From assembly GCF_027923405.1 (NCBI RefSeq), contig NZ_BQYI01000001.1, positions 4,910,501 through 4,974,500 on the forward strand: a DNA stretch of 64,000 nucleotides. Direction: 5' to 3'. Under the pieces are notes generated by a model, which worked only from the letters and a program-made list of their open reading frames with translations, searched no databases and was not told where the DNA came from. This stretch comes from Paenibacillus sp. YYML68. GTDB taxonomy: Bacteria; Bacillota; Bacilli; Paenibacillales; NBRC-103111. The position numbers were made by a program, and so were the translations under genes. Of this stretch, positions 17,069-25,953 are shown piece after piece. The stretch's first letter is position 1, and each line of letters starts with the position of its first letter.

Positions 17069-17587
17069 ATGAACTCCAAGGTAATGTTAGCAACGATAAT
17101 TATTATCACTGTATGCAGCGCTACAGCCGCTAGTCTGCATGCCAAGTCCAAGCCACATGCCGGTAATAAAGTTCTAGCTATTCCTTCAACCTATATCGCT
17201 GCAAGTGCATATATTCTACAGCCGAGTACTGAACCACTTGCCACACCCGTCCCCTCTGTTGACGAGGAACTCAACGTAATGAATACTACTCCGGTCATTC
17301 GTGAAACCGACATCTCTGCAGCTCAAGGAGCTTGGGAGCGTACCTGGTCTCAACCCAAAGGCTGGGAATCTTACACGTTCTATGCTGTCAACACAACAAG
17401 CACGAATGTAACGATTCATATTAAACAGAATGATCACACGCAAAGCTATCATCTTACTGCTCATTCCAACTCGACATGGGTACAAAACGCCGCTGCTCCT
17501 GGCGACCATCAGATCGTTATTACGACCTCTGACGGAGGAACATTCACAGGCGATGTTTCTGTAATCATAGCTGAGTCTCCCTATTAA
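17069..17587 (+). CDS. Cassette secreted protein A2
   Basis: A 172-residue protein with an N-terminal hydrophobic segment (residues 5-22; the cleavage site is not clear), a variable linker, and the conserved beta-rich C-terminal domain (ISAAQGAWERTWSQPKGW to TTSDGGTFTGDVSV). AGGAGTG precedes the start. The domain is about 60 percent identical to A1 and over 90 percent to A3. There are no cysteines in the domain. Function is unknown; position at the head of a lipoprotein/ABC operon suggests either a secreted product or a surface sensor served by that transporter. Confidence 0.78.
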   Translation: MNSKVMLATIIIITVCSATAASLHAKSKPHAGNKVLAIPSTYIAASAYILQPSTEPLATPVPSVDEELNVMNTTPVIRETDISAAQGAWERTWSQPKGWESYTFYAVNTTSTNVTIHIKQNDHTQSYHLTAHSNSTWVQNAAAPGDHQIVITTSDGGTFTGDVSVIIAESPY

Positions 17588-17735
17588 ACGTGCTGTTCTC
17601 CTGTGCGTCACCACATCCTTGTTAATTACAGTGAAAGTGGAGATTTTTCAAATAAATTAGGTTTATTGGGCTGTTGTAGCAGTTACATGCGCCACCTGCT
17701 TCTTGCTATAGTCGGATTGAAAGGGAGGAATTACC

Positions 17736-18932
17736 ATGAGATTCATGCTTCTATTGCTATGTATCATCTCATTGATGTCGTTCGCTTCAGGATGCACAGG
17801 AACGCAGACAGAGAACCACATCACTCACTCCACCGACCTGGCATCGCTTCTTCAGACCGTAGAGCTACCTAAGAATCTATCTATTTCTCTAGATCCCGCG
17901 GAAGTGAAGTCAGTGTCCTCAGCTAAGACCTACACAGTCAATTATCTGAGACTTGAACCGGAGACCGTCGCACAGAAGCTGTTAAATCGTACGATTGTTG
18001 AGAGGCGGATATTGGCGCAGGGGTTACAGTTCCAGACAGGAGATGAAGCGCTGACTGAGTACCTCACCGTTCTTGATGGGGGCAAACGCATTGGTGATGA
18101 AAGGGAAAGCGACTCAGATGGTGGATTTTATTACGGAATGTTCTCTAACGGAAAGCTAGTGGCGAATTATTCACCCGTTATAGCAAACATCGTCGGGCCC
18201 CCAGACATCAATGAGCAGTTACATAGAAGCTTGCTACGGAGTGACTATGCTTCCCGTGCTGACCTATCCTTCCAGAGCTTCGAGCAGGCGCTAGCTACCG
18301 TACAGCATCACTTGATGGCTGCCGGTATTCCCGCAATCGAGCTAAGTGAGACCTATTCCCTGGACTTAAACACCATTCAAGCGCATTATGCGTTATATAT
18401 GAAAGACATTCATGATCAGAAGGAGCACATTGATTGGACCAAGAACGACGAAGCGTACGTCTTCCACTTTCGCCAAATCATTGATCAAATTCCTGTCATA
18501 GATATAAGCTGGGAGTGGGGCAAAGGGGCTGCAACAAGTGCAATCGGCAGTTGGATGCCATACCCCACTATTAACGCAACGTATACAACTCAAGGTGTAA
18601 CCGATATTCATGCCAGAGGTATTTATGACAAGAATGGAGCCGTAGCAGGGGAAGAACAGCCTCTTATTAGCGCGGCACAAGCTATACAGCATCTGGTTAA
18701 GGAATATGAAGGTCTCATACTCGATGAAGGTACCGATGTAATCTCTGCTGAGCTGTGCTATGTATCCATTCCGCAGAACAAATCGTATCAGTTAATTCCA
18801 GCGTGGGTCTTAATCGTGGCCAAGCCATCCGTCTGGATACAAGCTGAGCGCAATATCCAGACTCCCTATTATAACCATAGCATCTATGTGGTCAATGCCG
18901 TAACAGGCGAGAAAATGTCGGGGATGAGGTGA
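17736..18932 (+). CDS. Cassette lipoprotein B2
   Basis: A 398-residue lipoprotein; the signal peptide MRFMLLLLCIISLMSFASGC carries the lipobox cysteine at residue 20, and GGGAGG precedes the ATG. Most of the mature chain is shared with B1 and B3; the variable spot is around residues 115-150. The C-terminus has the IPAWVLIV/VVNAVTGEKMSG pattern of PepSY-like domains. The gene ends nine bases before the permease gene C2 and is probably co-transcribed, so it should act at the outer face of that ABC transporter. Confidence 0.82.
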   Translation: MRFMLLLLCIISLMSFASGCTGTQTENHITHSTDLASLLQTVELPKNLSISLDPAEVKSVSSAKTYTVNYLRLEPETVAQKLLNRTIVERRILAQGLQFQTGDEALTEYLTVLDGGKRIGDERESDSDGGFYYGMFSNGKLVANYSPVIANIVGPPDINEQLHRSLLRSDYASRADLSFQSFEQALATVQHHLMAAGIPAIELSETYSLDLNTIQAHYALYMKDIHDQKEHIDWTKNDEAYVFHFRQIIDQIPVIDISWEWGKGAATSAIGSWMPYPTINATYTTQGVTDIHARGIYDKNGAVAGEEQPLISAAQAIQHLVKEYEGLILDEGTDVISAELCYVSIPQNKSYQLIPAWVLIVAKPSVWIQAERNIQTPYYNHSIYVVNAVTGEKMSGMR

Positions 18933-18941
18933 TGCTGTCTG

Positions 18942-19706
18942 ATGAAGACGTTCTTATCTCTCTTGGCCGTTTGCTGCGGTAGAGCAATCTTCTCGATTCG
19001 TTTCTTAGCGAGTGTGGTAGGGGTTACTGTCGTTCTATTCCTCACTACGTTCGGCATGATTGAATCACACTCCAGTGTGCTGTCTGTATTGGTGGCAAGC
19101 GGGAGCGGAAGCGTAATATTAGTTGTTGGCATCATCCCGCTCCTTCCTTTCGCGACAACGTTTGCTTCTGAATGGGAGGAGCGCGCGACAAGCTTCTGGC
19201 TGATCCGTTCAGGTGTTCGCGCGTATAGTATAAGTAAAGCAATTGCGAGTGCGGTCTCTGCTGCATGTACAACGCTAGCAGGGATTCTATTGTATGCGCT
19301 CCTGCTGCTCATCAAGCTCCCCTTTTTCACTACCATCTCCACAGGGGATGCGTACGTATCCCTGCTGGAGAGGAATCAGCCCGTTACATACTTGCTGTTC
19401 TCAGCTGCCCATCTATCCCTGTCTTCTTCCTTGTTTGCGGTAGCCGCACTGTGGATTTCAACCTATATTCCGAACCGATTTACAGCTCTGGCAGCGCCGG
19501 CTGTTCTTTATTATGTCATGTTCCGCCTCACTCGATTTTGGGATTTACCTCCGTTTTTGAATTTGGGCATGATCGTCGAAGGGACGTATATCGCTGGCTC
19601 TCCACTTGAGAGCTTGTTCCTTAAGTTTATGACAATACTGACTTTATGTATTATCATGGGTTATGGCATAGTAGGCCAAGTACGAAGGAGGGTGCAGCAT
19701 GATTGA
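18942..19706 (+). CDS. Cassette ABC permease C2
   Basis: A 254-residue membrane protein with about six hydrophobic segments (for example residues 14-38, 48-70, 90-118, 140-165, 170-195 and 225-245). It looks like an ABC-2-type exporter permease with no binding-protein-dependent EAA loop. It overlaps the next permease gene by eight bases, so the two are translated together and probably form a heterodimer driven by the ATPase E2. ABC-2 systems of this size export or resist peptides and antibiotics; the substrate here is unknown. Confidence 0.78.
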   Translation: MKTFLSLLAVCCGRAIFSIRFLASVVGVTVVLFLTTFGMIESHSSVLSVLVASGSGSVILVVGIIPLLPFATTFASEWEERATSFWLIRSGVRAYSISKAIASAVSAACTTLAGILLYALLLLIKLPFFTTISTGDAYVSLLERNQPVTYLLFSAAHLSLSSSLFAVAALWISTYIPNRFTALAAPAVLYYVMFRLTRFWDLPPFLNLGMIVEGTYIAGSPLESLFLKFMTILTLCIIMGYGIVGQVRRRVQHD

Positions 19707-20577
19707 TCTGAAGACGATCTGGCTCTGTGCCATGATTAATTTTTCGAAGTGGAAGGTTAACCCTCGTATATACACTCTTGCTGCGATCATAGTGGCGTTT
19801 GCCATATGGGTCTTCTCCTGGATTGCCGATTATGCTGCTGCTGTAGGTGTACCGGTCTCTCCTTGGGTGTTCCCTTTCTTCCTTACCCGGCCTATTATGG
19901 TCTCCATATTCGGTTGTCTGACCCTGCTGCTGTTTTGCGATGCTCCATTTACAGATAGCCATACCCCCTTCCTCATGATTCGGACCAGCAGACGCAACTG
20001 GGTGCTCGGCCAGCTTCTGTATATCATGATGGCGGCTTTTGTGTATACGGCGTTTTTTGTAGTCGCATCCGTAGTAGCCTTGATTCCTCATCTCCAGCTA
20101 ACGGCTGATTGGGGAGCGGTATTACGGACAATCGCCTATAACCCAAGCAGCTTGTCCAAGTATGGCATTACGTCATTGGCTGATGTAGCTGGGCCCGCTA
20201 TAACTTTGTTTTCTCCCGTTCAAGCCATGTTTATTAGCTTCGGATTATTTGCGCTCGTATCCATATTCATCGGCGTTCTCATCTTCTGCTTCAATATTGT
20301 CTTGCGGCGAATGAGCGGCTTAATCGTAGCCGGTGGATTTACGGTGCTCTCTTACTTCTCCATCTACGTGGGGAAAATGTCCTATGGGAATGCGCCTTAT
20401 TACATCTCCCCGATCAACTGGAGCAGTATGATCTATCTTGACTTCGGCTATACGGGCTCCATGCCTTCACCTATATATGCTGTAACCGTTCTGGTTGGAT
20501 CGATTGTACTGATGAGTATCGTGTCTGTCATCGTATTCTGCAAGCAAGATGTATCCATTCTGGAGAGGAGGGCTTAA
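19699..20577 (+). CDS. Cassette ABC permease D2
   Basis: A 292-residue integral membrane protein with about six transmembrane segments, starting inside the end of C2 (GGAGGGTGCAGC before the ATG). There is no recognisable domain beyond its ABC-2 permease appearance. It is the second membrane subunit in the operon and is followed at once by the ATPase, whose GTG starts one base after this stop. Compared with the copy at 24358 it has one residue change (I74 against V). Confidence 0.78.
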   Translation: MIDLKTIWLCAMINFSKWKVNPRIYTLAAIIVAFAIWVFSWIADYAAAVGVPVSPWVFPFFLTRPIMVSIFGCLTLLLFCDAPFTDSHTPFLMIRTSRRNWVLGQLLYIMMAAFVYTAFFVVASVVALIPHLQLTADWGAVLRTIAYNPSSLSKYGITSLADVAGPAITLFSPVQAMFISFGLFALVSIFIGVLIFCFNIVLRRMSGLIVAGGFTVLSYFSIYVGKMSYGNAPYYISPINWSSMIYLDFGYTGSMPSPIYAVTVLVGSIVLMSIVSVIVFCKQDVSILERRA

Positions 20578-20578
20578 T

Positions 20579-21217
20579 GTGGCAACCCCTATGGTAGAGG
20601 TTATCGATGCGATGAAGAGCTTCAAAGAAACTATCGCCTTAAACCATGTATCCGTCAAATTCGAGACAGGACGCATTCATGGCATTATCGGCCGGAACGG
20701 TTCGGGGAAGACGGTACTGTTCAAATGCATCTGCGGATTTATGAAGCTGCAGGCTGGTCATATCTTCGTTAACGGTCAGTCGGTGAAGCCGTCACGTGCA
20801 CAAGATATTGGCATTATTATTGAAGACCCCGGCTTCATCGGTTCATTAAGCGGATTCAAGAATCTACAACTGTTAGCTTCCATCCGTCGTAAAATATCCG
20901 ATCAAGTGATTCGTGATACGTTGGCCCGAGTCGGGCTTGATCCTCATAGCAAAAAGCATGTGAGCAAGTACTCGTTAGGCATGCGACACAGGCTCGGTAT
21001 TGCCCAAGCGATTATGGAAAAGCCCAAGCTGCTTATTCTTGACGAACCGATGAATGGGTTAGATAAGCAGGGGGTGCTAGAAATACGCGAGCTGCTTAAA
21101 GAGCTGAAGGAAGAAGGAACGACCATTATACTGTCTTCCCATTACGCGGAGGATATCGAACTGCTATGCGATACCGTCAACGAAATGGATGGAGGGGTAT
21201 TGACTCCAATCAGATAG
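20579..21217 (+). CDS. Cassette ABC ATP-binding protein E2
   Basis: A 212-residue ATPase subunit with all motifs: Walker A GRNGSGKT, a Q-loop region in IIIEDPGFIGSLSG, the signature SLGMRHRLGIA (the LGMRxR form seen in BcrA-type exporters rather than LSGGQ), Walker B LLILDEPMNGLD and the switch histidine in ILSSHYAED. The start was placed at a GTG (20579) with GGAGGG ahead, giving MATPMVEV; a longer frame from 20549 runs into the upstream gene. It energises the C2/D2 permeases, probably for export or for detaching a peptide from the membrane. Confidence 0.85.
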   Translation: MATPMVEVIDAMKSFKETIALNHVSVKFETGRIHGIIGRNGSGKTVLFKCICGFMKLQAGHIFVNGQSVKPSRAQDIGIIIEDPGFIGSLSGFKNLQLLASIRRKISDQVIRDTLARVGLDPHSKKHVSKYSLGMRHRLGIAQAIMEKPKLLILDEPMNGLDKQGVLEIRELLKELKEEGTTIILSSHYAEDIELLCDTVNEMDGGVLTPIR

Positions 21218-21235
21218 TCAGCTCCCAAACAAAAA

Positions 21236-21279
21236 CAAAGGTACAGGAGATGCCCGCCCCCCCTGTACCTTTGTTTTTG
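21236..21279 (+). terminator. Terminator of cassette 2
   Basis: CAAAGGTACAGG pairs with CCTGTACCTTTG and is followed by a T-run. It is the same terminator type as at 7420 and 12201. The downstream 100 bases hold no gene. Confidence 0.85.
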
Positions 21280-21378
21280 CTGCGGCTTAGCTTAGGAATC
21301 ACAACCCTCTGACCTGTTTATTTACCAATATATATAATTACCAACGAGACCTATAGATCAAGGCATTTTGCTCTCATC

Positions 21379-21535
21379 ATCATCAATGAGTTCTTCACCC
21401 TTGTATTCAAGGGTAACAGCTAGATGTAGTCGATCATGACGTTCCTGCGCTCTCAATTTACGTAGGATGAGGAATGTCCATGCTTTTCTACAATTTAACC
21501 TTGTTTTTTAATACGAACGTGTGAAATGTAAACAT
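21379..21535 (-). pseudogene. Broken copy of the 182-residue gene at 12267
   Basis: The stretch matches 12601-12815 at about 85 percent but has a deletion of about 60 bases in the middle and lacks the whole 3' part. The ATG at 21535 and a changed ribosome site remain. It shows that this minus-strand gene was part of the original cassette unit. Confidence 0.75.
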
Positions 21536-21680
21536 GTTAGTATCGCCTTCCCGCTAATCGACTCGCATAGCCAGCTCTTCAGGGACCTTCGGTCCATTAT
21601 TCACTCTACGATGTGAACCTTCATGACTCTAGTGTCATACCATCAACCGTAAACTTGTGGTATTATATGGTATTATACCT

Positions 21681-21697
21681 AGTCGTATGCAACTAAC
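21681..21697 (+). promoter_or_regulatory. Conserved cassette leader element, cassette 3
   Basis: AGTCGTATGCAACTAAC follows two TATTAT-type boxes (about 21661 and 21671) and lies 29 bases before A3. The sequence before it (21590-21650) corresponds to the flanks of IS4-B in cassette 1. Confidence 0.5.
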
Positions 21698-21726
21698 AAC
21701 ATGAAGCTGAATAGGAGTGTATACCG

Positions 21727-22245
21727 ATGAACTCCAAGGTAATGTTAACAACGATAGTTATTGTCGCTGTATGCAGCGCTATAGCCGTTAGTCTGCATAC
21801 CAATTCCAAGCTACATGCGGGTAATAAAGCTCTAGCTACTCCTTCAACCCATCTCGTTGCAAGTGCTTATATTCTACAGCCGAATGCAGAACCACTTGCC
21901 ACCCCCGTCCCCACTGTTGACGAGGAACTCAACGTAATGACTACCACTCCGATCATTCGTGAAACCGACATCTCTGCAGCTCAAGGAGCTTGGGAGCGTA
22001 CCTGGTCTCAACCCAAAGGCTGGGAATCTTACAAGTTCTATGCTGTCAACACAGCAAGCACGAATATAACGATTCATATTAAACAGAATGATCACACGCA
22101 AAGCTATCATCTAGCTGCTCATTCCAACTCGACATGGGTACAGAACGCCGCTGTTCCTGGTGACCACCAGATCGTCATTACAACCTCTGACGGAGGAACA
22201 TTCGTAGGGAATGTTTCTGTAATCATAGCTGAGTCTACCTATTAA
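21727..22245 (+). CDS. Cassette secreted protein A3
   Basis: A 172-residue paralogue of A2 with the same plan: hydrophobic N-terminus (residues 5-21), linker with LATPVPTVDEELNV, and the C-terminal beta-rich domain. The domain is nearly unchanged while the N-terminal third has many substitutions, so the selected part is the C-terminal domain. TAGGAGTG precedes the start. Function is unknown; as for A2, a role with the lipoprotein and ABC transporter that follow is inferred from position. Confidence 0.78.
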   Translation: MNSKVMLTTIVIVAVCSAIAVSLHTNSKLHAGNKALATPSTHLVASAYILQPNAEPLATPVPTVDEELNVMTTTPIIRETDISAAQGAWERTWSQPKGWESYKFYAVNTASTNITIHIKQNDHTQSYHLAAHSNSTWVQNAAVPGDHQIVITTSDGGTFVGNVSVIIAESTY

Positions 22246-22394
22246 AAACTGCTGTTCTCCTGTGCGTCACCACATCTTTGTTAATTACAGTGTAAGTGGA
22301 GATTGTTCAAATAAATAAGGTTTATTGGGCTGTTGTAGCAGTTACATGCGCCACCTGCTTCTTGCTATAATCGTCTTATAAGGGAGGAATTACC

Positions 22395-23591
22395 ATGAGA
22401 GTCGCAATTCTATTGTTATGTACCATCTCGCTCATATCGTTCACTTCAGCATGCACAGGAACTCAGACAGAGAACCACATCGCTCACTCGACCGACCTGG
22501 CATCGTTTCTTCAGACTGTAGAGCTACCTAAGAATCTTTCTATTTCTCTAGATCCCGCGGAAGTGAAGTCAGTGTCCTCAGCTAAGACCTACACAGTCAA
22601 TTATCTGAGACTTGAACCAGAGACCGTCGCACAGAAGCTGTTAAATCGTACGATTGTCGAGAGGCGGATATTGGCGCAGGGGTTACAGTTCCAGACAGGA
22701 GATGAAGCGCTGACTGAGTACCTCACCGTTCTTGATGGGGGCAAACGCATTGGTGATGAAAGGGAAAGCGACTCAGATGGTGGATTTTATTACGGAATGT
22801 TCTCTAACGGAAAGCTAGTGGCGAATTATTCACCCGTTATAGCAAACATCGTCGGGCCCCCAGACATCAATGAGCAGTTACATAGAAGCTTGCTACGGAG
22901 TGACTATGCTTCCCGTGCTGACCTATCCTTCCAGAGCTTCGAGCAGGCGCTAGCTACCGTACAGCATCACTTGATGGCTGCCGGTATTCCCGCAATCGAG
23001 CTAAGTGAGACCTATTCCCTGGACTTAAACACCATTCAAGCGCATTATGCGTTATATATGAAAGACATTCATGATCAGAAGGAGCACATTGATTGGACCA
23101 AGAACGACGAAGCGTACGTCTTCCACTTTCGCCAAATCATTGATCAAATTCCTGTCATAGATATAAGCTGGGAGTGGGGCAAAGGGGCAGCAACAAGTGC
23201 AATCGGCAGTTGGATGCCATACCCCACTATTAACGCAACGTATACAACTCAAGGTGTAACCGATATTCATGCCAGAGGTATTTATGACAAGAATGGAGCC
23301 GTAGCAGGGGAAGAACAGCCTCTTATTAGCGCGGCACAAGCAATACAGCATCTGATTAAGGAATACGAAGGTCTCATACTCAGTGAAGGTACCGATGTTA
23401 TCTCTGCTGAGCTGTGCTATGTATCCATTCCGCAGAACAAATCGTATCAGTTAATTCCAGCGTGGGTCTTAATCGTGGCCAAGCCAGAGATCTGGACACA
23501 AGCTGAGAGCAATATCCAGACCCCTTATTATGACTATAGCATCTATGTGGTCAATGCCGTAACAGGCGAGAAAATGTCGGGGATGAGGTGA
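22395..23591 (+). CDS. Cassette lipoprotein B3
   Basis: A 398-residue lipoprotein nearly identical to B2, with the signal peptide ending SFTSAC. It looks like a mosaic: residues about 115-330 follow B2, while the last 70 residues (LSEGTDVISAEL, KPEIWTQAESNIQ, DYSIYVVNAV) follow B1. This points to gene conversion between cassettes. It stands nine bases before the permease C3. Confidence 0.82.
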   Translation: MRVAILLLCTISLISFTSACTGTQTENHIAHSTDLASFLQTVELPKNLSISLDPAEVKSVSSAKTYTVNYLRLEPETVAQKLLNRTIVERRILAQGLQFQTGDEALTEYLTVLDGGKRIGDERESDSDGGFYYGMFSNGKLVANYSPVIANIVGPPDINEQLHRSLLRSDYASRADLSFQSFEQALATVQHHLMAAGIPAIELSETYSLDLNTIQAHYALYMKDIHDQKEHIDWTKNDEAYVFHFRQIIDQIPVIDISWEWGKGAATSAIGSWMPYPTINATYTTQGVTDIHARGIYDKNGAVAGEEQPLISAAQAIQHLIKEYEGLILSEGTDVISAELCYVSIPQNKSYQLIPAWVLIVAKPEIWTQAESNIQTPYYDYSIYVVNAVTGEKMSGMR

Positions 23592-23600
23592 TGCTGTCTG

Positions 23601-24365
23601 ATGAAGACGTTCTTATCTCTCTTGGCCGTTTGCTGCGGTAGAGCAATCTTCTCGATTCGTTTCTTAGCGAGTGTGGTAGGGGTTACTGTCGTTCTATTCC
23701 TCACTACGTTCGGCATGATTGAATCACACTCCAGTGTGCTGTCTGTATTGGTGGCAAGCGGGAGCGGAAGCGTAATATTAGTTGTAGGCATCATCCCGCT
23801 CCTTCCATTCGCGACAACGTTTGCTTCTGAATGGGAGGAGCGCGCGACAAGCTTCTGGCTAATCCGTTCAGGTGTTCGCGCGTATAGTATAAGTAAAGCA
23901 ATTGCGAGTGCGGTCTCTGCTGCATGTACAACGCTAGCAGGGATTCTATTGTATGCGCTCCTGCTGCTCATCAAGCTCCCCTTTTTCACTACCATCTCCA
24001 CAGGGGATGCGTACGTATCCCTGCTGGAGAGGAATCAGCCTGTTACATACTTGCTGTTCTCAGCTGCCCATCTATCCCTGTCTTCTTCCTTGTTTGCGGT
24101 AGCCGCACTGTGGATTTCAACCTATATTCCGAACCGATTTACAGCTTTGGCAGCGCCGGCTGTTCTTTATTATGTCATGTTCCGCCTCACTCGATTTTGG
24201 GATTTACCTCCGTTTTTGAATTTGGGCATGATCGTCGAAGGGACGTATATCGCTGGCTCTCCACTTGAGAGCTTGTTCCTTAAGTTTATGACAATACTGA
24301 CTTTATGTATGATCATGGGTTATGGCATAGTAGGCCAAGTACGAAGGAGGGTGCAGCATGATTGA
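23601..24365 (+). CDS. Cassette ABC permease C3
   Basis: A 254-residue six-segment ABC-2-type permease, almost identical to C2 (one residue change near the C-terminus, CIIMGYG to CMIMGYG). It overlaps D3 by eight bases. As in copy 1, it should form the membrane part of an exporter with D3 and E3. Confidence 0.78.
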   Translation: MKTFLSLLAVCCGRAIFSIRFLASVVGVTVVLFLTTFGMIESHSSVLSVLVASGSGSVILVVGIIPLLPFATTFASEWEERATSFWLIRSGVRAYSISKAIASAVSAACTTLAGILLYALLLLIKLPFFTTISTGDAYVSLLERNQPVTYLLFSAAHLSLSSSLFAVAALWISTYIPNRFTALAAPAVLYYVMFRLTRFWDLPPFLNLGMIVEGTYIAGSPLESLFLKFMTILTLCMIMGYGIVGQVRRRVQHD

Positions 24366-25236
24366 TCTGAAGACGATCTGGCTCTGTGCCATGATTAATT
24401 TTTCGAAGTGGAAGGTTAACCCTCGTATATACACTCTTGCTGCGATCATAGTGGCGTTTGCCATATGGGTCTTCTCCTGGATTGCCGATTATGCTGCTGC
24501 TGTAGGTGTACCGGTCTCTCCTTGGGTGTTCCCTTTCTTCCTTACCCGGCCTGTTATGGTCTCCATATTCGGTTGCCTGACCCTGCTGCTGTTTTGCGAT
24601 GCTCCATTTACAGATAGCCATACCCCCTTCCTCATGATTCGGACCAGCAGACGCAACTGGGTGCTCGGCCAGCTTCTGTATATCATGATGGCAGCTTTTG
24701 TGTATACGGCGTTTTTTGTAGTCGCATCCGTAGTAGCCTTGATTCCTCATCTCCAGCTAACGGCTGATTGGGGAGCGGTATTACGGACAATCGCCTATAA
24801 CCCAAGCAGCTTGTCCAAGTATGGCATTACGTCATTGGCTGATGTAGCAGGGCCCGCTATAACTTTGTTTTCTCCCGTTCAAGCCATGTTCATTAGCTTC
24901 GGATTATTTGCGCTCGTATCCATATTCATCGGTGTTCTCATCTTCTGCTTCAATATTGTCTTGCGGCGAATGAGCGGCTTAATCGTAGCAGGTGGTTTTA
25001 CGGTGCTCTCTTACTTCTCCATCTACGTGGGGAAGATGTCCTATGGGAATGCGCCTTATTACATCTCCCCGATCAACTGGAGCAGTATGATCTATCTTGA
25101 CTTCGGCTATACGGGCTCCATGCCTTCACCTATATATGCTGTAACCGTTCTGGTTGGATCGATTGTACTGATGAGTATCGTGTCTGTCATCGTATTCTGC
25201 AAGCAAGATGTATCCATTCTGGAGAGGAGGGCTTAA
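24358..25236 (+). CDS. Cassette ABC permease D3
   Basis: A 292-residue membrane protein nearly identical to D2, with about six transmembrane segments and one residue change (V74). Most base differences from copy 1 are silent, so the protein is under purifying constraint or the copies were separated very recently. It is followed directly by the E3 GTG start. Confidence 0.78.
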   Translation: MIDLKTIWLCAMINFSKWKVNPRIYTLAAIIVAFAIWVFSWIADYAAAVGVPVSPWVFPFFLTRPVMVSIFGCLTLLLFCDAPFTDSHTPFLMIRTSRRNWVLGQLLYIMMAAFVYTAFFVVASVVALIPHLQLTADWGAVLRTIAYNPSSLSKYGITSLADVAGPAITLFSPVQAMFISFGLFALVSIFIGVLIFCFNIVLRRMSGLIVAGGFTVLSYFSIYVGKMSYGNAPYYISPINWSSMIYLDFGYTGSMPSPIYAVTVLVGSIVLMSIVSVIVFCKQDVSILERRA

Positions 25237-25237
25237 T

Positions 25238-25876
25238 GTGGCAACCCCTATGGTAGAGGTTATCGATGCAATGAAGAGCTTCAAAGAAACTATCGCCTTA
25301 AACCATGTATCCGTCAAATTCGAGACAGGACGCATTCATGGCATTATCGGCCGGAACGGTTCGGGGAAGACGGTACTGTTCAAATGCATCTGCGGATTTA
25401 TGAAGCTGCAGGCTGGTCATATCTTCGTTAACGGTCAGCCGGTGAAGCCGTCACGTGCACAAGATATTGGCATTATTATTGAAGACCCCGGCTTCATTGG
25501 CTCATTAAGCGGATTCAAGAATCTACAACTGTTAGCTTCCATCCGTCGTAAAATATCCGATCAAGTGATTCGTGATACGTTGGCCCGAGTCGGGCTTGAT
25601 CCTCTTAGCAAAAAGCATGTGAGCAAGTACTCGTTAGGCATGCGACACAGGCTCGGTATTGCCCAAGCGATTATGGAAAAGCCCAAGCTGCTCATTCTTG
25701 ACGAACCGATGAATGGGTTAGATAAGCAGGGGGTGCTAGAAATACGCGAGCTGCTTAAAGAGCTGAAGGAAGAAGGAACGACCATTATACTGTCTTCCCA
25801 TTACGCGGAGGATATCGAACTGCTATGTGATACCGTTAACGAAATGGATGGAGGGGTATTGACTCCGATCAGATAG
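25238..25876 (+). CDS. Cassette ABC ATP-binding protein E3
   Basis: A 212-residue ATPase with the same motifs as E2 (GRNGSGKT, SLGMRHRLGIA, LLILDEPMNGLD, SSHYAED) and two residue changes (S to P in the NGQPVK strand, H to L in DPLSKK). The GTG start at 25238 follows GGAGGG. The reading frame is intact, so both tandem copies can encode complete transporters. It converges with the solute-binding-protein gene at 25954. Confidence 0.85.
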   Translation: MATPMVEVIDAMKSFKETIALNHVSVKFETGRIHGIIGRNGSGKTVLFKCICGFMKLQAGHIFVNGQPVKPSRAQDIGIIIEDPGFIGSLSGFKNLQLLASIRRKISDQVIRDTLARVGLDPLSKKHVSKYSLGMRHRLGIAQAIMEKPKLLILDEPMNGLDKQGVLEIRELLKELKEEGTTIILSSHYAEDIELLCDTVNEMDGGVLTPIR

Positions 25877-25900
25877 TCAGCTCCCAAACCCCAAACAAAA

Positions 25901-25924
25901 CCGGACGGTTCCCCGTCCGGCTCT
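25901..25924 (-). terminator. Terminator of the left transporter operon
   Basis: CCGGACGG and CCGTCCGG form an 8-bp stem. On the minus strand it is followed by TTTTGTTT, 34 bases after the stop of the binding-protein gene. Confidence 0.75.
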
Positions 25925-25953
25925 GCCTTCACTTCACTATAAGCTCCAATCCC

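Larger units (their letters stand above)
17011..21230 (+). repeat. Tandem duplication, copy 1 (4.2 kb)
   Basis: Copy 1 carries genes A2-B2-C2-D2-E2 and recurs at 21681-25889 with an offset of 4658-4670 bases. The transporter genes differ by only a handful of bases, so the duplication is recent or kept uniform by gene conversion; gene A and the leader differ more. Confidence 0.92.
21681..25889 (+). repeat. Tandem duplication, copy 2 (4.2 kb)
   Basis: This is the second copy of the A-B-C-D-E unit (compare 17011-21230). Identity ends just after the ATPase stop: copy 1 continues into the GGTACAGG terminator, copy 2 into the terminator of the neighbouring transporter operon. Confidence 0.92.

Noticed and set aside
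17603..17872. An 89-codon plus-strand frame between A2 and B2
   Set aside because: It is out of frame with B2 and overlaps its signal-peptide region; a similar out-of-frame stretch at 14659 confirms a shadow.
18884..19342. A 152-codon minus-strand frame, also present at 23543-24001
   Set aside because: Its presence in both copies only reflects the duplication; it is antisense to permease C and lacks a ribosome site.
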